48,381 nucleotides of DNA from NCBI GenBank assembly GCA_910592205.1, contig CAJVPJ010000077.1, positions 1 through 48,381 on the forward strand, written 5' to 3'. The translations under genes and the position numbers were made by a program. This document shows positions 21,229 to 33,688 of the stretch, in pieces. This DNA comes from Paraglomus occultum. Taxonomy: Eukaryota; Glomeromycota; Glomeromycetes; Paraglomerales; Paraglomeraceae. Within the stretch, counting starts at the first letter, position 1; every line of letters starts with the position of its first letter. Below the pieces are notes generated by a model. It worked only from the letters and a program-made list of their open reading frames with translations. It did no database searches and was not told where the DNA came from.

Positions 21229-23665
21229 ATGTCGTTAGCTTTTAACAATCCAGAAATCAATAATTTGGTTCAATCCTCCTTGGAAAGTAGAAGTGCATAC
21301 TTAAGACTTGAATGGGTTCCTGACTCTGAAATCACTGTAATAGGGTGGCCGAGTCAAATTGACAACATCCAATTCGCTATTCGCAAGCGAAGGCAGAGTA
21401 ATGGTCTTATTTCTGAACTGACGATAATGTTGTTATTCCTTGGAAGTAGCGAAGAATGTACACAAACACTTGTGAGTGAGTTTGCTAGGATATACTCACT
21501 CCCAACACACAAATACAATAATAATGACAATCGCTTCAGAAGATACAAACTATGGCTTAACAACCGCAACAGACTGATAAAAGGATTCACCAAGTATAAT
21601 GACAATAACTATTACATGGTTGCTGATGAACGCTTTTACCTTTATTATTCTGGATATGGGTTCTGTGCCGCATGTGGAATACTCCGATGTAGTCCCGTGT
21701 GGTGCGTTTGCGACCATAAAGAACTATGCGATGGATGGGCTAGCAACAATAAGCAACTCGATGAGTTAATTAAGAAATCACAATTACAAACAAATTCACC
21801 AAATGACGCCTATTTGGAATGGATTCCATCAGATTTTATGCGAAGTGGAGGCCTACTTGTTCATACTAATATTAATTTTGAATTAATTCCGCTTAAGATA
21901 GCAGACGAGCCACATGAATTATATTATGAGGTAAAATATTTACTTATGCATCAATATTATTGGATAGTCATTGATTTATTATTACGCAATACTTTTACTA
22001 GTTATTATTATGTGATGAGCATCCGGATATTCTCAACAAAGATGTTTGGGTTACTATCGGATTCACATACAGTGTAGACACACAAGAATATTTACTAGTA
22101 AAAGCATGTGGGGAGGATGGTTTATGTCTGGCGTGTGAAAGGCCATTAGACAGCAAGATAAATGCATTTTGTTATTCATGTAAAGCACCAAGACCTGTTG
22201 ATTGGACAACTGGCAACAAGTTTTTGGATTTATTCATTATGGAATCATGGAATAATATGAGCGATGTACGTGATTCTTATATACAATGGATAGAATATTC
22301 TTTGTTGACAAATATACGAGAGATGCCATCATTACTTTATGGATGTACGCATGTAGCGGACTGGTTAGAACTGAGAACAAATGAATCAACAAAGGTGATA
22401 CTCAAACGGGTAGTTGGTGGGCAGAATGCTCTATTATTTGATTTTTATCAGGTAAGTATTCCATATGTATCAATGAAAAGGTTTTTAACTGCATTAATTA
22501 ATATTGCTGTAGTGACCATATTCGTTCACTCAAATAGTTGACTGAAGAACATCCAGAGATACTGACCCCAGATAATATTTGGATCATTGGTATCACACAA
22601 GAACTGTCTACTAAAGAATATTATTTGGTGTTCTACTATGACACACATGCCATATTGGACAAATTTATACAAATTAACAAAGATATAGAGTACATGGAGT
22701 ATGGAAACTTTTGTGCAATCAAGGAGATTGGATGTGATGGATATGGAACATTTTATACTGCCAAATATGAACTGTATGAACAACTCCTAGATGAACCAGA
22801 AATCGTTATTCTCAAGCGTTTCAAGAATTTTGATCAGATGCCAAAATTATTTCTTTCTGAGGTGAGGGTTACTAATCTTTTATTTATCATTGTATAAATT
22901 AAAGTGATTGACAGCGTATTTATATTTATTTAATAGCTCAAACATCATGCCAAGTCTTTAGATGAGTATGATGGTTCGTCATTACTTCAGATTTATGGAG
23001 TCACACAAATCCCAATAACGAGAGACTATATGATTGTTATGCAATATGCTGACAATGGCAGTCTTTTGTCTTATTTGGATCAAAATATTAACAATTTGAC
23101 ATGGAAGACAAAATTAGAGCATTTGTCGAATATTGCAGATTGTCTACTTTGTATTCATAGTGCAAAATTAATACATTGCGGTCTTCATGGCGGCAATATA
23201 GCCATGTACGGCAATACGTATGACGATACTGACGAGATAAAAGCATCCGTATGCGATTTTGGCCATTCAAGATCAGTAAATTCACACCAGTCAAATCTAA
23301 CCATTCGAGACACCATTTCCTTTATTGCACCAGAAGTCTTTCATACACGCAAATTTACTCAGAAATCAGATGTATATTCTTTTGGTGTCATTATGTATTT
23401 GATTGCTACAGGCGAACAACCGTTTAAAGATAGGCAGTCTGACGCAAATTTAATACGCGAGATTATGGATGGACTACGACCATCGATGCCTGATTCCGCA
23501 CCGAAAGCATACACGGTACTTGCCACACGGTGTTGTCATGCTGATCCTGATAAGCGTCCTGATTCAGAAGGACTTTTCAATATTATTCAAAATCTTGTTA
23601 ACTTGGTGAGATGTACTAGTTCTGTCAATGACGAATGGAATACTATCTATCGTGCATCACAATGA
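21229..23665 (+). CDS. Probable pseudokinase with serial Cys-cluster/N-lobe modules, copy B (intact)
   Basis: Four exons, all joined in phase 0: 21229-21930, 22002-22451, 22538-22861 and 22937-23665, giving 734 residues. There is no signal peptide or membrane segment, so it is probably cytosolic. Exon 1 has a Cys cluster (FCAACGILRC, WCVCDHK, residues 146-161) followed by DGWASNNKQLDELI and YLEWIP. Exon 2 repeats the layout (CLACE, CYSC, DWTTGNKFLDLFI, YIQWIE; Cys 276-294). Exons 3 and 4 hold the kinase domain: IGCDGYGTFY (about 448), Lys477 in VILK, Glu492 as the last codon of exon 3, then HCG (572-574) where HRD is expected, Asn579, DFG (599-601), APE and SDVYSFG. Loss of the HRD Asp predicts little or no phosphotransfer. 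The upstream modules look like decayed kinase N-lobes: VILKRVVGG and WIIGITQELSTKEYYLVFYY parallel VILKRFKNF and IYGVTQIPITRDYMIVMQY. It may be a scaffold or decoy; the function is unknown. Confidence 0.8.
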
Positions 23666-26600
23666 TGTAAAACCCTTATTACGTCTCGAGAGAATAAATA
23701 TTCGAGTACATTTTTATCTACTAGAAATCTGTCTAAACTGAGAAATAAACAATGGTTTCATTATTTGCTGGTTAATGAAGTCAATCTGCAATGTTGATAT
23801 CTTTTTGCTTACGAATAAACTTGTAATCCACGAGTCATCATTCTTCTTATTTTCTTATACACAAATTCCGACAAAGTAAACGTGCACGATTTATTTGCTA
23901 ACCCATGTTTGACTATAAATAATGTAAAAAAAATAATTATTTGAACGAGTTCAAATTTAAAAAAAATGGTTAATTTTAATTTCTGAATAAAATATTGTCT
24001 TAATTTGTAATTATTGACCCTGGAATACTTAAGTCCACAAAGTTTACTATTACGAACATATTTATTCGTCAGACGTTGTAGTTGTAATATTATGGTATGA
24101 TTTAAACGATGGTTATTACGCGACGAAAGATCTGAATTGGATTCAAAATTGTCGTTCAAATTGCATTAACTTTCATAAGTTGCTCAAAAACCAACGCCTT
24201 GTACATTAACGATACGATGTTTTCACTCTTGAGAAAACAACTTTACCGTTATCGTAATTTATATGTTTGATGTCGAAGAACAAATCAAAATATAAACACA
24301 AGTTTGCTTAAAACTAATGGTGTGTTGTTGGTTTTGGCATCCATCCCTGTCCGAGAGTAAACGTTACGTTTTGCCGAAAAAATTATCTTGGCTTGCTGCA
24401 ATGTTTTTTTACATTATAAAGTAGCTGACACTTTTACTGTTTCCAGAACAATATTCTTACTGAATGTCTATTTTTTCCATAAATTATTAAGACTTTACAA
24501 TTGTAGTTTGCTCCGATTTATAAAGTGTCACTTTATGACAATATAATATATTCAAACATGCATGTACGTGGCTGCCGTCGCCGTCACAAGGCGACTACAC
24601 AGATACGGCATGATACGGCACTCTTCATGTTCGAACGTCTCGGTACATCTCAGGTAGTCATCCTACTCTAAAACGGCCAACTCGCAGGATAATTGGACGT
24701 TAGATTATTGACGAGTTATACAACTTTGTCTTTTTATCCTCTTGAATAAAACAAGTTTGTTTATATGATAAAACAGCAAATTCCTCGTCTCAACTTGCAG
24801 AACGGCGAAACGTCTACCGGTAAAAAGCTTCTTCATGATAAATGGAACGATTACTGAGAAATAACAAACTTTCCAAAGTAAAACAAACAATGACCCGTTA
24901 GTTACGCGTTCCAACTTGAACATTCAGCGACTTTGGTATCCGCAATAATCTAAATTTAGCCTTACGTAGAGAACGTAAAAAACGTATTTAACATCTCTGC
25001 GTAAATATATTAGTTATGTAAATTTAGCATAAGACTTAAATACTTTCGAACAACTGTATGTTTTATGACCATATCGGCATTACTCTGTAATGTTAATCTA
25101 CAGTTAATTAATATTACATCAACATCATATCACAACGCACATACAGTATTAATATCTGCTTCCTTAATAAGTATATCACCTGATTACAAGAGTGGCGAAA
25201 AAAAGTGTCATCATTAATCCGTAGTCACAAAAAAACGAATTCAGGGTAAGCACGCATTTTGCATTCTTCTTTTTGAACACGATTGGACAAAATTCTTTCA
25301 CGTGATTACCTTTTTATGCATGGCATAACTTGGTTGATTCGTGTAGTTAATGTAGAGTCGTAACAGATTAGTATTAATTTGTTCTTTTTCTGAATCTTCT
25401 CTCTCCTCAATCCGCAGACTATACTTATTGACCACAACACATGATTGGTTATTCTAATTCATCTTTGCATAATCGTGTCAAATTTTTGCAGCAATCATGC
25501 TGTCATTGAGAGTGACAATGCACAATGCGGAACGCCCCCCGCCTGTAAGAATGCTACTTGTGTGGGTAGTACAACCGTTGCTCGTGCTACCTTTTGATAT
25601 CTGATTGGATATGATATCGATTGTTTACTTTGTTCTTATTTTGGTAGTTAGTATGGTATGATCCCTAATTTTCCACATAGTCGATAGCTCTGAATCAAGT
25701 GGGATGTGTTTGTTTTAGAATGTCAACATGTTCAGCGATCGCTATTCCCCATGCTAAAATAAATTAGATCCGCTTTGCCGAAGATTATCCCATTGTCCGT
25801 ACATGTGAACCAATAGTATTCGAATTTGAAAAATAAGCGTTTATCCGTGTATGGCTGAACTATCAAAAATCTATTCCACAAGATAATAATAATTACCAAA
25901 CAATATAAATATAATAAATTGTTGTGGGACTGGGGCAAAGGCTAGAATTAAACTCGATAAAGTTAGAGATTAGAAATCGGTGCGTCCAATTACATGCATT
26001 TTATTTCAAACCCTTATATGTCAAGTCGCATTGTCCGAGTTGATTCTCTTACTTTAAGAAGCCCACATTATCTTTTTGGTCGACGAGACTAAATAGCTGA
26101 AACGCTCCTAATTATAGTTTAACGCCCTTGGAAGAAAAACTTAATGCGTTTTACTAAATTTTGATACTTTTCCGCTGTTGAAACAAGGGGCTTGTCATTA
26201 TGAGGCATTGCTTTGACTGCCGATCAAAAGATTCAGATTCGGGAATGTTTTGCTCACGCCACCGTTTAACATGCCCGCCAATTGTTGAACAACCCATGCC
26301 GTAAACAGACATTAATTTGACTAATACAGAATTTACACTTCCCAGAGTTTAGTGCGATTTTGAAGAATGATTACAATTGATCAATGGTCCTGCCCCGTCT
26401 GATCATTGTGTCACAACTTATCGTCTCACTTCGGACATCAGACTAACGCACTTTGCAGATTTCAATAATGCTTGCGCTACAGTCATATATAAGGAAGAAT
26501 GTTCTTGCGAGGGCAACATTTTTGTTGGATAACTTTAGACCACGAGAGAGGCTTTAAAATTCTTGGCATTGAACTTGTAGCATGGCATGGATGGTTTTTC

Positions 26601-27051
26601 GTCAAAATCTTTATCTCCCCGCAGTCCACGCTATTTCCCCGTTTGGTTACGCAGTAGCTTTTTTTAGAAATTACCGCAAGCGAAAAAAAAAAAGAAACTC
26701 GTTTGTTAGTGTGGCACAAATAATAACAATCATTGTAGTCATGTGATAGTGCATTGAACTTAAATAGTAATGGAAATAAAAGTTCACAAAGAAATATGCG
26801 CGCCGTACTATTTTAGGTGGAAATAAGTCCATATACAATACAATACGCTTTTATCAGACTATAAATATTTTCATTGTGGCAATTTCGACGTCGGTTTCTA
26901 TAACCAAGCAAACTCCGCATTGGGACGCTTTATAGGTTGAATGGACTGCTGCAAACTGACCTAAACGAAGCAAATTGTCTCTTTCCACAGTAATTGACGC
27001 TTAGCCTGTAAAAAACGCATTGGCGAATTTTTTAATTATACGAAACGAAAA
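23666..27051. other. Long AT-rich interval, no gene supported
   Basis: The first about 240 bases resemble the 3' flank of the other kinase copies (TCTCGAG, AAGTAAACGTGCACGATTT). Beyond that no ORF has recognisable content. A short minus-strand window at 26340-26150 reads CSTIGGHVKRWREQN, which recalls a transposase helix-turn-helix, but it is too short to call. Upstream promoter elements for the redox gene must lie near the right edge; none is distinctive. Confidence 0.4.
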
Positions 27052-30000
27052 ATGAAATACTACTTATCAACAAGGACACTATGGATGCCCCTACTGGTTC
27101 TGCTTTTCATAATTACGTTGACGTCTGCGGACCTATTTCAGCGGTGGCAACCAACATCATACCGTTATAGGTAACTAATATGAAATCAGAACATGCAATC
27201 GATCATGTAAAATGTAACATGAGTTTATGAGTATCGACTATGAGATGTGTTAATGCTTATGTATCTCACATGTTCTTACCTCCGTTCTCAGCGATGATAC
27301 AGGTACAATGATCCAAACACCGTCTGACGCACTCGCTGCGAATCTTAATCCCACAAGTGCCCGTCTTGCAATAAACTGCACGGATCCGGTTCCACCCGGC
27401 CAGGCACCTCTTCCGCGCTGTATATCTGGCATAGGCTTTAGCTACAACGCCGGTCAATACGACACCAACACGCGGAAATTATATCGCTCTGCTCGTAGAA
27501 CAAGTCATTTTACCACGTTCTTTGGTCAATACATTTCTTTCGATATTATCCAAACAACCTCGAACATGACTGCCAACCCGATAGCCGTTCCACAAGACGA
27601 CGCGACATATAACTGGGGATTCGTAGCGACAGCTCCTCTGTTTAACTTTAATAGGACTGCATTTAATGATAATACACCGGCAGGACACGCAGGACTCAAT
27701 CAAGTAACCTCATACTTGGATTTAGAGCAATTATATAGTAACGATCCTACGGTGCAAATGCAATTGAGAGATACTGCCAGTTCAAGAGGTTACCTAAAGA
27801 CCGGTACGCCTGGTTATGCTCCATTCGATCCCAATAATCCAACAAAATACCTCGTGGGTGCTGCCAACCCTAAATCACGTAACTTATTCGTAATGGCCAT
27901 GCACACTGTTTGGTTACGTAATCACAACCGACTGTGCGATCAGTTGTGGGACACGCACGGCACGTCATGGACCGATGAGCAGTACTATCAAGAAGCACGT
28001 AGATTGAACAAGGCGTACTATCAAAAGATGGTCACGGAAGAATATCTGGGTGTGGTTCTTGGACGGCCTTTACCACTATACTCTGGTTATAACGCCAATC
28101 AAGCCAACGGCATTGATACTGTCTTTGCTAGCATCACAATGCGATACGGACATACTGAGCTGAGCGATGCGTATCACATGGAAGATATCAACGGCGAGGA
28201 TTTGGCTAGTCTTCCCTCGAACCAAATCAATGACGAAACTCTGCTCGAAAAGTTTTCGTTAGAAGTCGTTTTGAGGTCACTAGCCTTGCTCAGGCAAGAG
28301 GAAGTCGATGGATTGATCTCGGATAATGTTCGTAATTTTTGTCCAACTCAGACACTGTGTTTCGATAACGCGTCTACTGATATCAACAGAGCTAGAGACA
28401 GAGGTATTCCAGTGTATAATACAGTCAGGCAAGCTTATGGGTTCGCGCCAGCAAACACTTTCGCCGACATTACTAGCAATCCGGATATGCAGGCTCGGCT
28501 TCAAAAACTTTATGGAACTGTTGACCAAGTAGAAGCATACATTGGTATGTTTTATGAGGATCATTTGCCGGGTTCTAACTTTGGACCAACTCTTAATGCC
28601 AGCATGATTACACAAGTACATGTTATTTCTTGTCTTTTGGTTGTTTTTTTTTTTTTTTTTTGGCCTGTTTTTTTTTTCTTACTAACAATACAATCCCGAT
28701 ATATAGTTTTCTATCTTTCGTGATACCGACAAAACATGGTACGAAAACACGCTCTCTGATGACGAGAAACTGGCTGTTCGTAACACAACATTCCGGGACA
28801 TTGTCCTTGCGAATCTCATACTTCCCGACGGCACAAACTTTCCGCAGAACGTCTGGACCGTCCAACCCGATACTGGATCTTCTTCAAGCGATTTAGACAC
28901 GGCGTTTCCCGGAAAAGTTACTCCATGGACTCCATACATATTGAGGTGGAGGATCTCGGGAACTGTTATCCAGTTTGCAGTCGACCTAGCCACATCGTCG
29001 GGAAGTGGATGGTTTGGAGTTGGATTTGGTCCCACTGACGATGGCATGACTGGAGCCGATATGATTATCGGGATCGTCAGCAATGGAAACGTCAACATAA
29101 TGAACTATTATGCGACCGGTTATCAGCCACCTATCGTTGATCCCGTTCAAGAAGTTCAACTCGACAGTCAGAGCGTTTCTAACGGGCTTGCTCGGGTTCA
29201 ATTTTCGCGATCTCTAACGTCTAGTAATAGCGATAAACGCAAACCTATCAAGAACCAAGACTTGAAAGTGATTATGGCGTACAATCCAGTCAGTTCGATC
29301 TTGACGTATCACGGCAACAATCGTCAGAAGCTTCGCATCAACTTTTACACAAATACAATTGCGTCTGATGCTAATCCTGAATCTATTATGCGTACAAGAA
29401 TAGCACATGGAATCTCAATGTTTCTTGCTTGGGGGTAAGTTGAAGTGGAAGTGGGAAGCAAGCGGTTTTGCAAGAAAAAAGAGAAACTTTTTTCGTTTCT
29501 CTGCAGCCAAGTGCTTTGATTTACTAATCGGTTTACTCCATCGTAACTATCAGAGTGATCTATCCAGCTTCTGCGTTTATTGTTCGGTACTACAAGCATA
29601 CATACGGATTTCTCAAAATTCATGTAAACATGCAGCTGCTGGCTTCTTCTCTAGTGGCTACAATGGGCGCCGCAGTTATTGCTACTGTTAGTAAGACTTT
29701 ATGCGTGCATGCAAAGGTTGGACTGGTCGTGTACGGCTCTACCTACATACAATTGGGGTTGGGTATTTGTTCATTCTGGCTCTTGAAGAAAATAGAGTCT
29801 GTGAACGAAGGTATTCCTCGAATACTTAAACGGGCCCATCGATACTTTGGAGGGACACTTATAATTGCGGCTTTGTTCAATATATACCTCGGTATTCAAC
29901 AGTTTGGTTTACAGTATGGGTACAACGACTTGCCGTTGAGGATTGCGTTTATATCATATGTTTCGGTCGTTGTCCTTGTCTTTATATTCGCCGAGCTGTG

Positions 30001-32254
30001 GCGCGCATTTGATGGAGTCTTTGTCGCCAGATCTTGCCGAAAAGAAGATATTGTAGAAGCAAAGACTATGCTATATTCATATCTCACTGTCGAGGCACAT
30101 TCAGAGTTGCCAGACTTTACCTGGGATGAAATCAACGAAAGGGTGCAGCGCGGTGTAAGTATATGTAGAATATCGTTGCATTAAGCGTGAACTTTTGAAG
30201 CCTGTTGGAAAAAATTTATGCTAACATTCTTTTCTTCTTTTGGGGGAATAAAAGGCATTTTTGGTTGTCTGCGATGGTCTGGTTGCCGACATCAGGAAAT
30301 GGATCAATATACATCCGGGTGGTGCCAAGATTTTAGAAAGAGTTATTGGAACTGATATTACCAACGGTAAGCGCAAAAGGAAATTGTGCTATGCAGTATA
30401 TAATTTCTATAACTTTTTTAAATAAACTTTCTGGTTCGACTGTCAACACACCATCCAGACTTTTACGACACGCACAAAATAGACTTGATAAAAGAAAAAG
30501 AAAAAGAAGAAGCCCTGGAAAATAAAGATATGATCTTTGCTCAACCAGCCAGTCTCATCTCCCCAGTACTAGGAGAATATGCTCATCTGTGGGACAAGCG
30601 AAAACAGACCCAGTACCGAAAGACAATTTTGACCACTATTGACGACGCAAACATCAAGATTTTCCACAAATCTCGCGTTCCAATCGCGCGTCACAAGCAC
30701 ACGGCATTTGCCACCATGCAGTTTGCAACAATGGTTATCGGAAAGGTGTCGGAAACCAACTATACAGTAGACAAGAGTCTCGATGCTTTGGATCCAGATC
30801 TCAAATCATACTTTAGACCAGAAGCTGCGCCGTTTTTGGAGTTTGATATCGCAAAGGATACGTCAAACAGAGTATTCAGGAGATATCAATTGACTGACAA
30901 GGAAATGATAAATGCCAATCCAAAGTTACCAGTCTACAGATTAACCTTTACCAAAGTACATCAGCCCAAGAAAGCCGGTGGTGACCGTTTTCTCCCTGGT
31001 GATTACGTCGAACTTCAAGGCCGTGTTAAAGGACAAGTGATTGTGCGTAGTTACACGCCCATCGAAGGACGCATGTCAAACACCTTCTCCATCATTGTGA
31101 AGATCTACCCTGACGGTCTCATGTCGCAACTCCTTCACAACCAGCTAGTAGGATACGAAGTTAAAATCCGTGGACCGTTTGATTTATCTGATCGTATTGG
31201 AGTTTCGCACTTGTCACAGAATGAGTTGTCGACTGTTATGGGAAGAAGGTTTAGCTCGAGTCGTTCTGTAATAAGCAACACAAGTTCTGATTATAACGGA
31301 CATATATTGCTGAATCCTGATGCTTCTGATGGGTGTTGGGATGAATTGTTTATGATTGCTGGTGGTACTGGCGTTACACCCATGTTACAGGTTAGTAAAT
31401 CGAATAGGTTGGCTGACGTGGGATCATATAATACTTGTACTCATTCATGCTCGCGAAATTCTCCCCCCCCCCTTTTTTAGTTAATCAAATACTACCTAAA
31501 AACATTAGCTTCAAACCGTGACCGTCGCCTTTCAATGCACTTGCTTTACGCTAATGACAAAGTTGAAGACATTATCGACGGTCTTAAACTCGAAGGTTTT
31601 GCAGCCTTAAGCAAAGGAATGCTAACAGTTACCTATATTCTTACCAAACCACCCAACAATTGGAACGGTCTTACCGGCCACATCAACACTGAAATTCTTA
31701 ACAACTGGATTAGTCACCATGCGCGAAGAGACACGATATTCAATCAACCGTCGATGCCACAGCCATTGACTAGTAGTGTAGGACAGGACTCATATTACTC
31801 TGATCGAACACCTGACGCTAATTACGCTCATATGGACGTGGATGAGGTTAACAATGAAGTAATACAGGCAACCGTTGAGGATAATGACGAGGTTAATCAA
31901 GAAGTAGTCAACGCATCTACTCATAGTCTTAGCACCACAGACCACGAGATAATAGGAACGCCAATACAGTCACCGACCACTCCTCGTCCTCTTCCTCCCC
32001 TCCCATTAAGTCCATCACACGTCCTTAATAGTAAGGATCCTTTGAACCGTCATGCAAGTCTTCTCAGTTCCTCGTATGCGCCAACAGGTAGTCCTTTATT
32101 AAGTCCGATGTTGTCACCCACGCCATCGCAGAGTTATTATCAAATGCCGAGGATGAAAATTGTTGCATGTGGACCTTCGCCAATGTTGTTGACCGTACAG
32201 AATTCGTTAAAGGATATGGGATATTCGGATGACGATATTATCATGATGTTTTAA
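27052..32254 (+). CDS. Peroxidase-DOMON-cytochrome b561-cytochrome b5-reductase fusion
   Basis: Seven exons (27052-27170, 27292-28615, 28707-29434, 29554-30154, 30255-30366, 30459-31390, 31481-32254) join in frame to 1529 residues. A signal peptide (MPLLVLLFIITLTSA) is followed by an animal-type haem peroxidase domain (about 40-550: AMHTVWLRNHNRLCD, the proximal-His motif MRYGHTELS), a DOMON domain (about 556-693), a cytochrome b561 core (about 705-880, with haem-ligand His in IAHGISMF, LKIHVNM, VHAKVG and RAHRYFGG), a cytochrome b5 domain (HPGG at about 943) and a cytochrome-b5-reductase-like module (RSYTP near 1158 for FAD, GGTGVTP near 1263 and CGPSPM near 1502 for NAD(P)H). The likely path is NAD(P)H to FAD to b5 to b561 haems across a membrane to a lumenal or extracellular acceptor. 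At the distal-His position FGQYISFDI appears in place of a GQxxDHD-type motif, so ordinary peroxidase chemistry may be lost. A Ser/Pro/Thr-rich insert (about 1359-1496) splits the NAD domain. A polyA signal AATAAA lies at 32409. Confidence 0.85.
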
Positions 32255-33688
32255 AATGGATTTATTTGGCTTGAGTGGGAGAGGTGTTGTAATAAGTAAC
32301 GTAACAATAATGGTTGTGTTCAGCTATAGATGTATTATTATTTACTAATGTATTAATAATCAAGTTTGGGGTGGGGCGATATATATAAATGTGACAGTGG
32401 CTGTGAAAAATAAATTTGAATTTTACACGCAAAAGGCGCTTAAAAAGTGCGTGTGGGGTTTGACCTTACTTCCGCGTTTTTTGTAGGTTCGATTTTTGGC
32501 GTATCACGTATAATGCAAACGGCGAGTCATATGGTAATTATAGTTCAAATTATAACGCCCGGATATTACTTGTGCAAGCAAAATCCTTCCTCGCGCACAG
32601 TTCATTAGATGTTTAGTATGCGATGTTTGGGCAAAGTGTTGTCGATCTTTTGGCCTCATATCTTAACACACAGAAACGCATCATGTGAAAATATTATGGA
32701 TTAAGCCGCGTGATCCATTTTGATGTTGTGTATATTTTCTAGAATGCTTTTGCTATGAAGAATAGGTTTATTACATTTTTGGAAACAAAGCATACCTATA
32801 TTTCAATTGACAAAGTTTCGTCACTATGTTATTATGGTGAACAATTAGATGAAAGAATAAGGTGGAAAACAATGTAACCAGAGCAATTGAACAGTGCATA
32901 AAAGATTCTAAGATAAATAATGAGCAAGTTGTAGTTTCAAAGTGTGCATATCAAATTTTTAGGTCAGTATTCAAGTCCACAATCCTGCGGCTCAGAATAT
33001 ATATATATTTTTAAAGTTGAAAGCCGTTATGACATCTCTTTTTTTGAATGAAACTCATTATGCGAGCTATAGTAATAGGATCTATCAATTAAATTCAAAA
33101 AATATATATACGTGTATACGTTATTTAATTTCTTTTTTAGATAACGATCATAATTAAATAAAGGCTTTCCGATGCCAATGCTCGGCTCATTCGGCATAAT
33201 TTTGTGAGGTAGGAGATGTACGATAACCGAATGTATCTGAAAAAGAGATTTACGCGCTTGTTGCAAACCATGCACCCTTTCCCCTAATGAACTTGACAAT
33301 ATATGTATTGTTCTAGAGATCTTACGATGGTGAAGAAATTGAGCAGGTCTCATTAAAAAATTTGAACCGACCGTTGCTCCGCGTGATTTTATTGCAAGAA
33401 AGAAGAGAAACGACTGTAGATTATTATTAAGTTTTGAATTTATTGTTGAGTTATTGAACAAAGAACAGGATTTGAAGTAAACAGTATTAGTTAGTGTTTA
33501 CTAGACTTAAGCGAGTCAAAAAGAGCTCTTTTAAGAAATAATTAAAAACAACTGAACTAGATCTTTTTTTGTGATTAGCATCGCGTAATTTTTCTCATGT
33601 GGAAAGATCACATGGAGATTAAATGCTATTAATTGTCCAATCAGCATCGTCTGATATTTGATTCAGAAAATTTTTTGAACGCTCGAAA
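32255..33688. other. Intergenic, no gene recognised
   Basis: This stretch carries the 3' UTR of the redox gene and then AT-rich DNA. A minus-strand ORF of 144 codons (33461-33027, basic, no motif I know) is open but has no other support. Confidence 0.35.

Noticed and set aside
26150-26340. Transposase helix-turn-helix remnant (CSTIGGHVKRWREQN, minus strand)
   Set aside because: Too short, with no catalytic region nearby.
33027-33461. Minus-strand ORF of 144 codons
   Set aside because: No recognisable domain, biased composition and no splice or context support.
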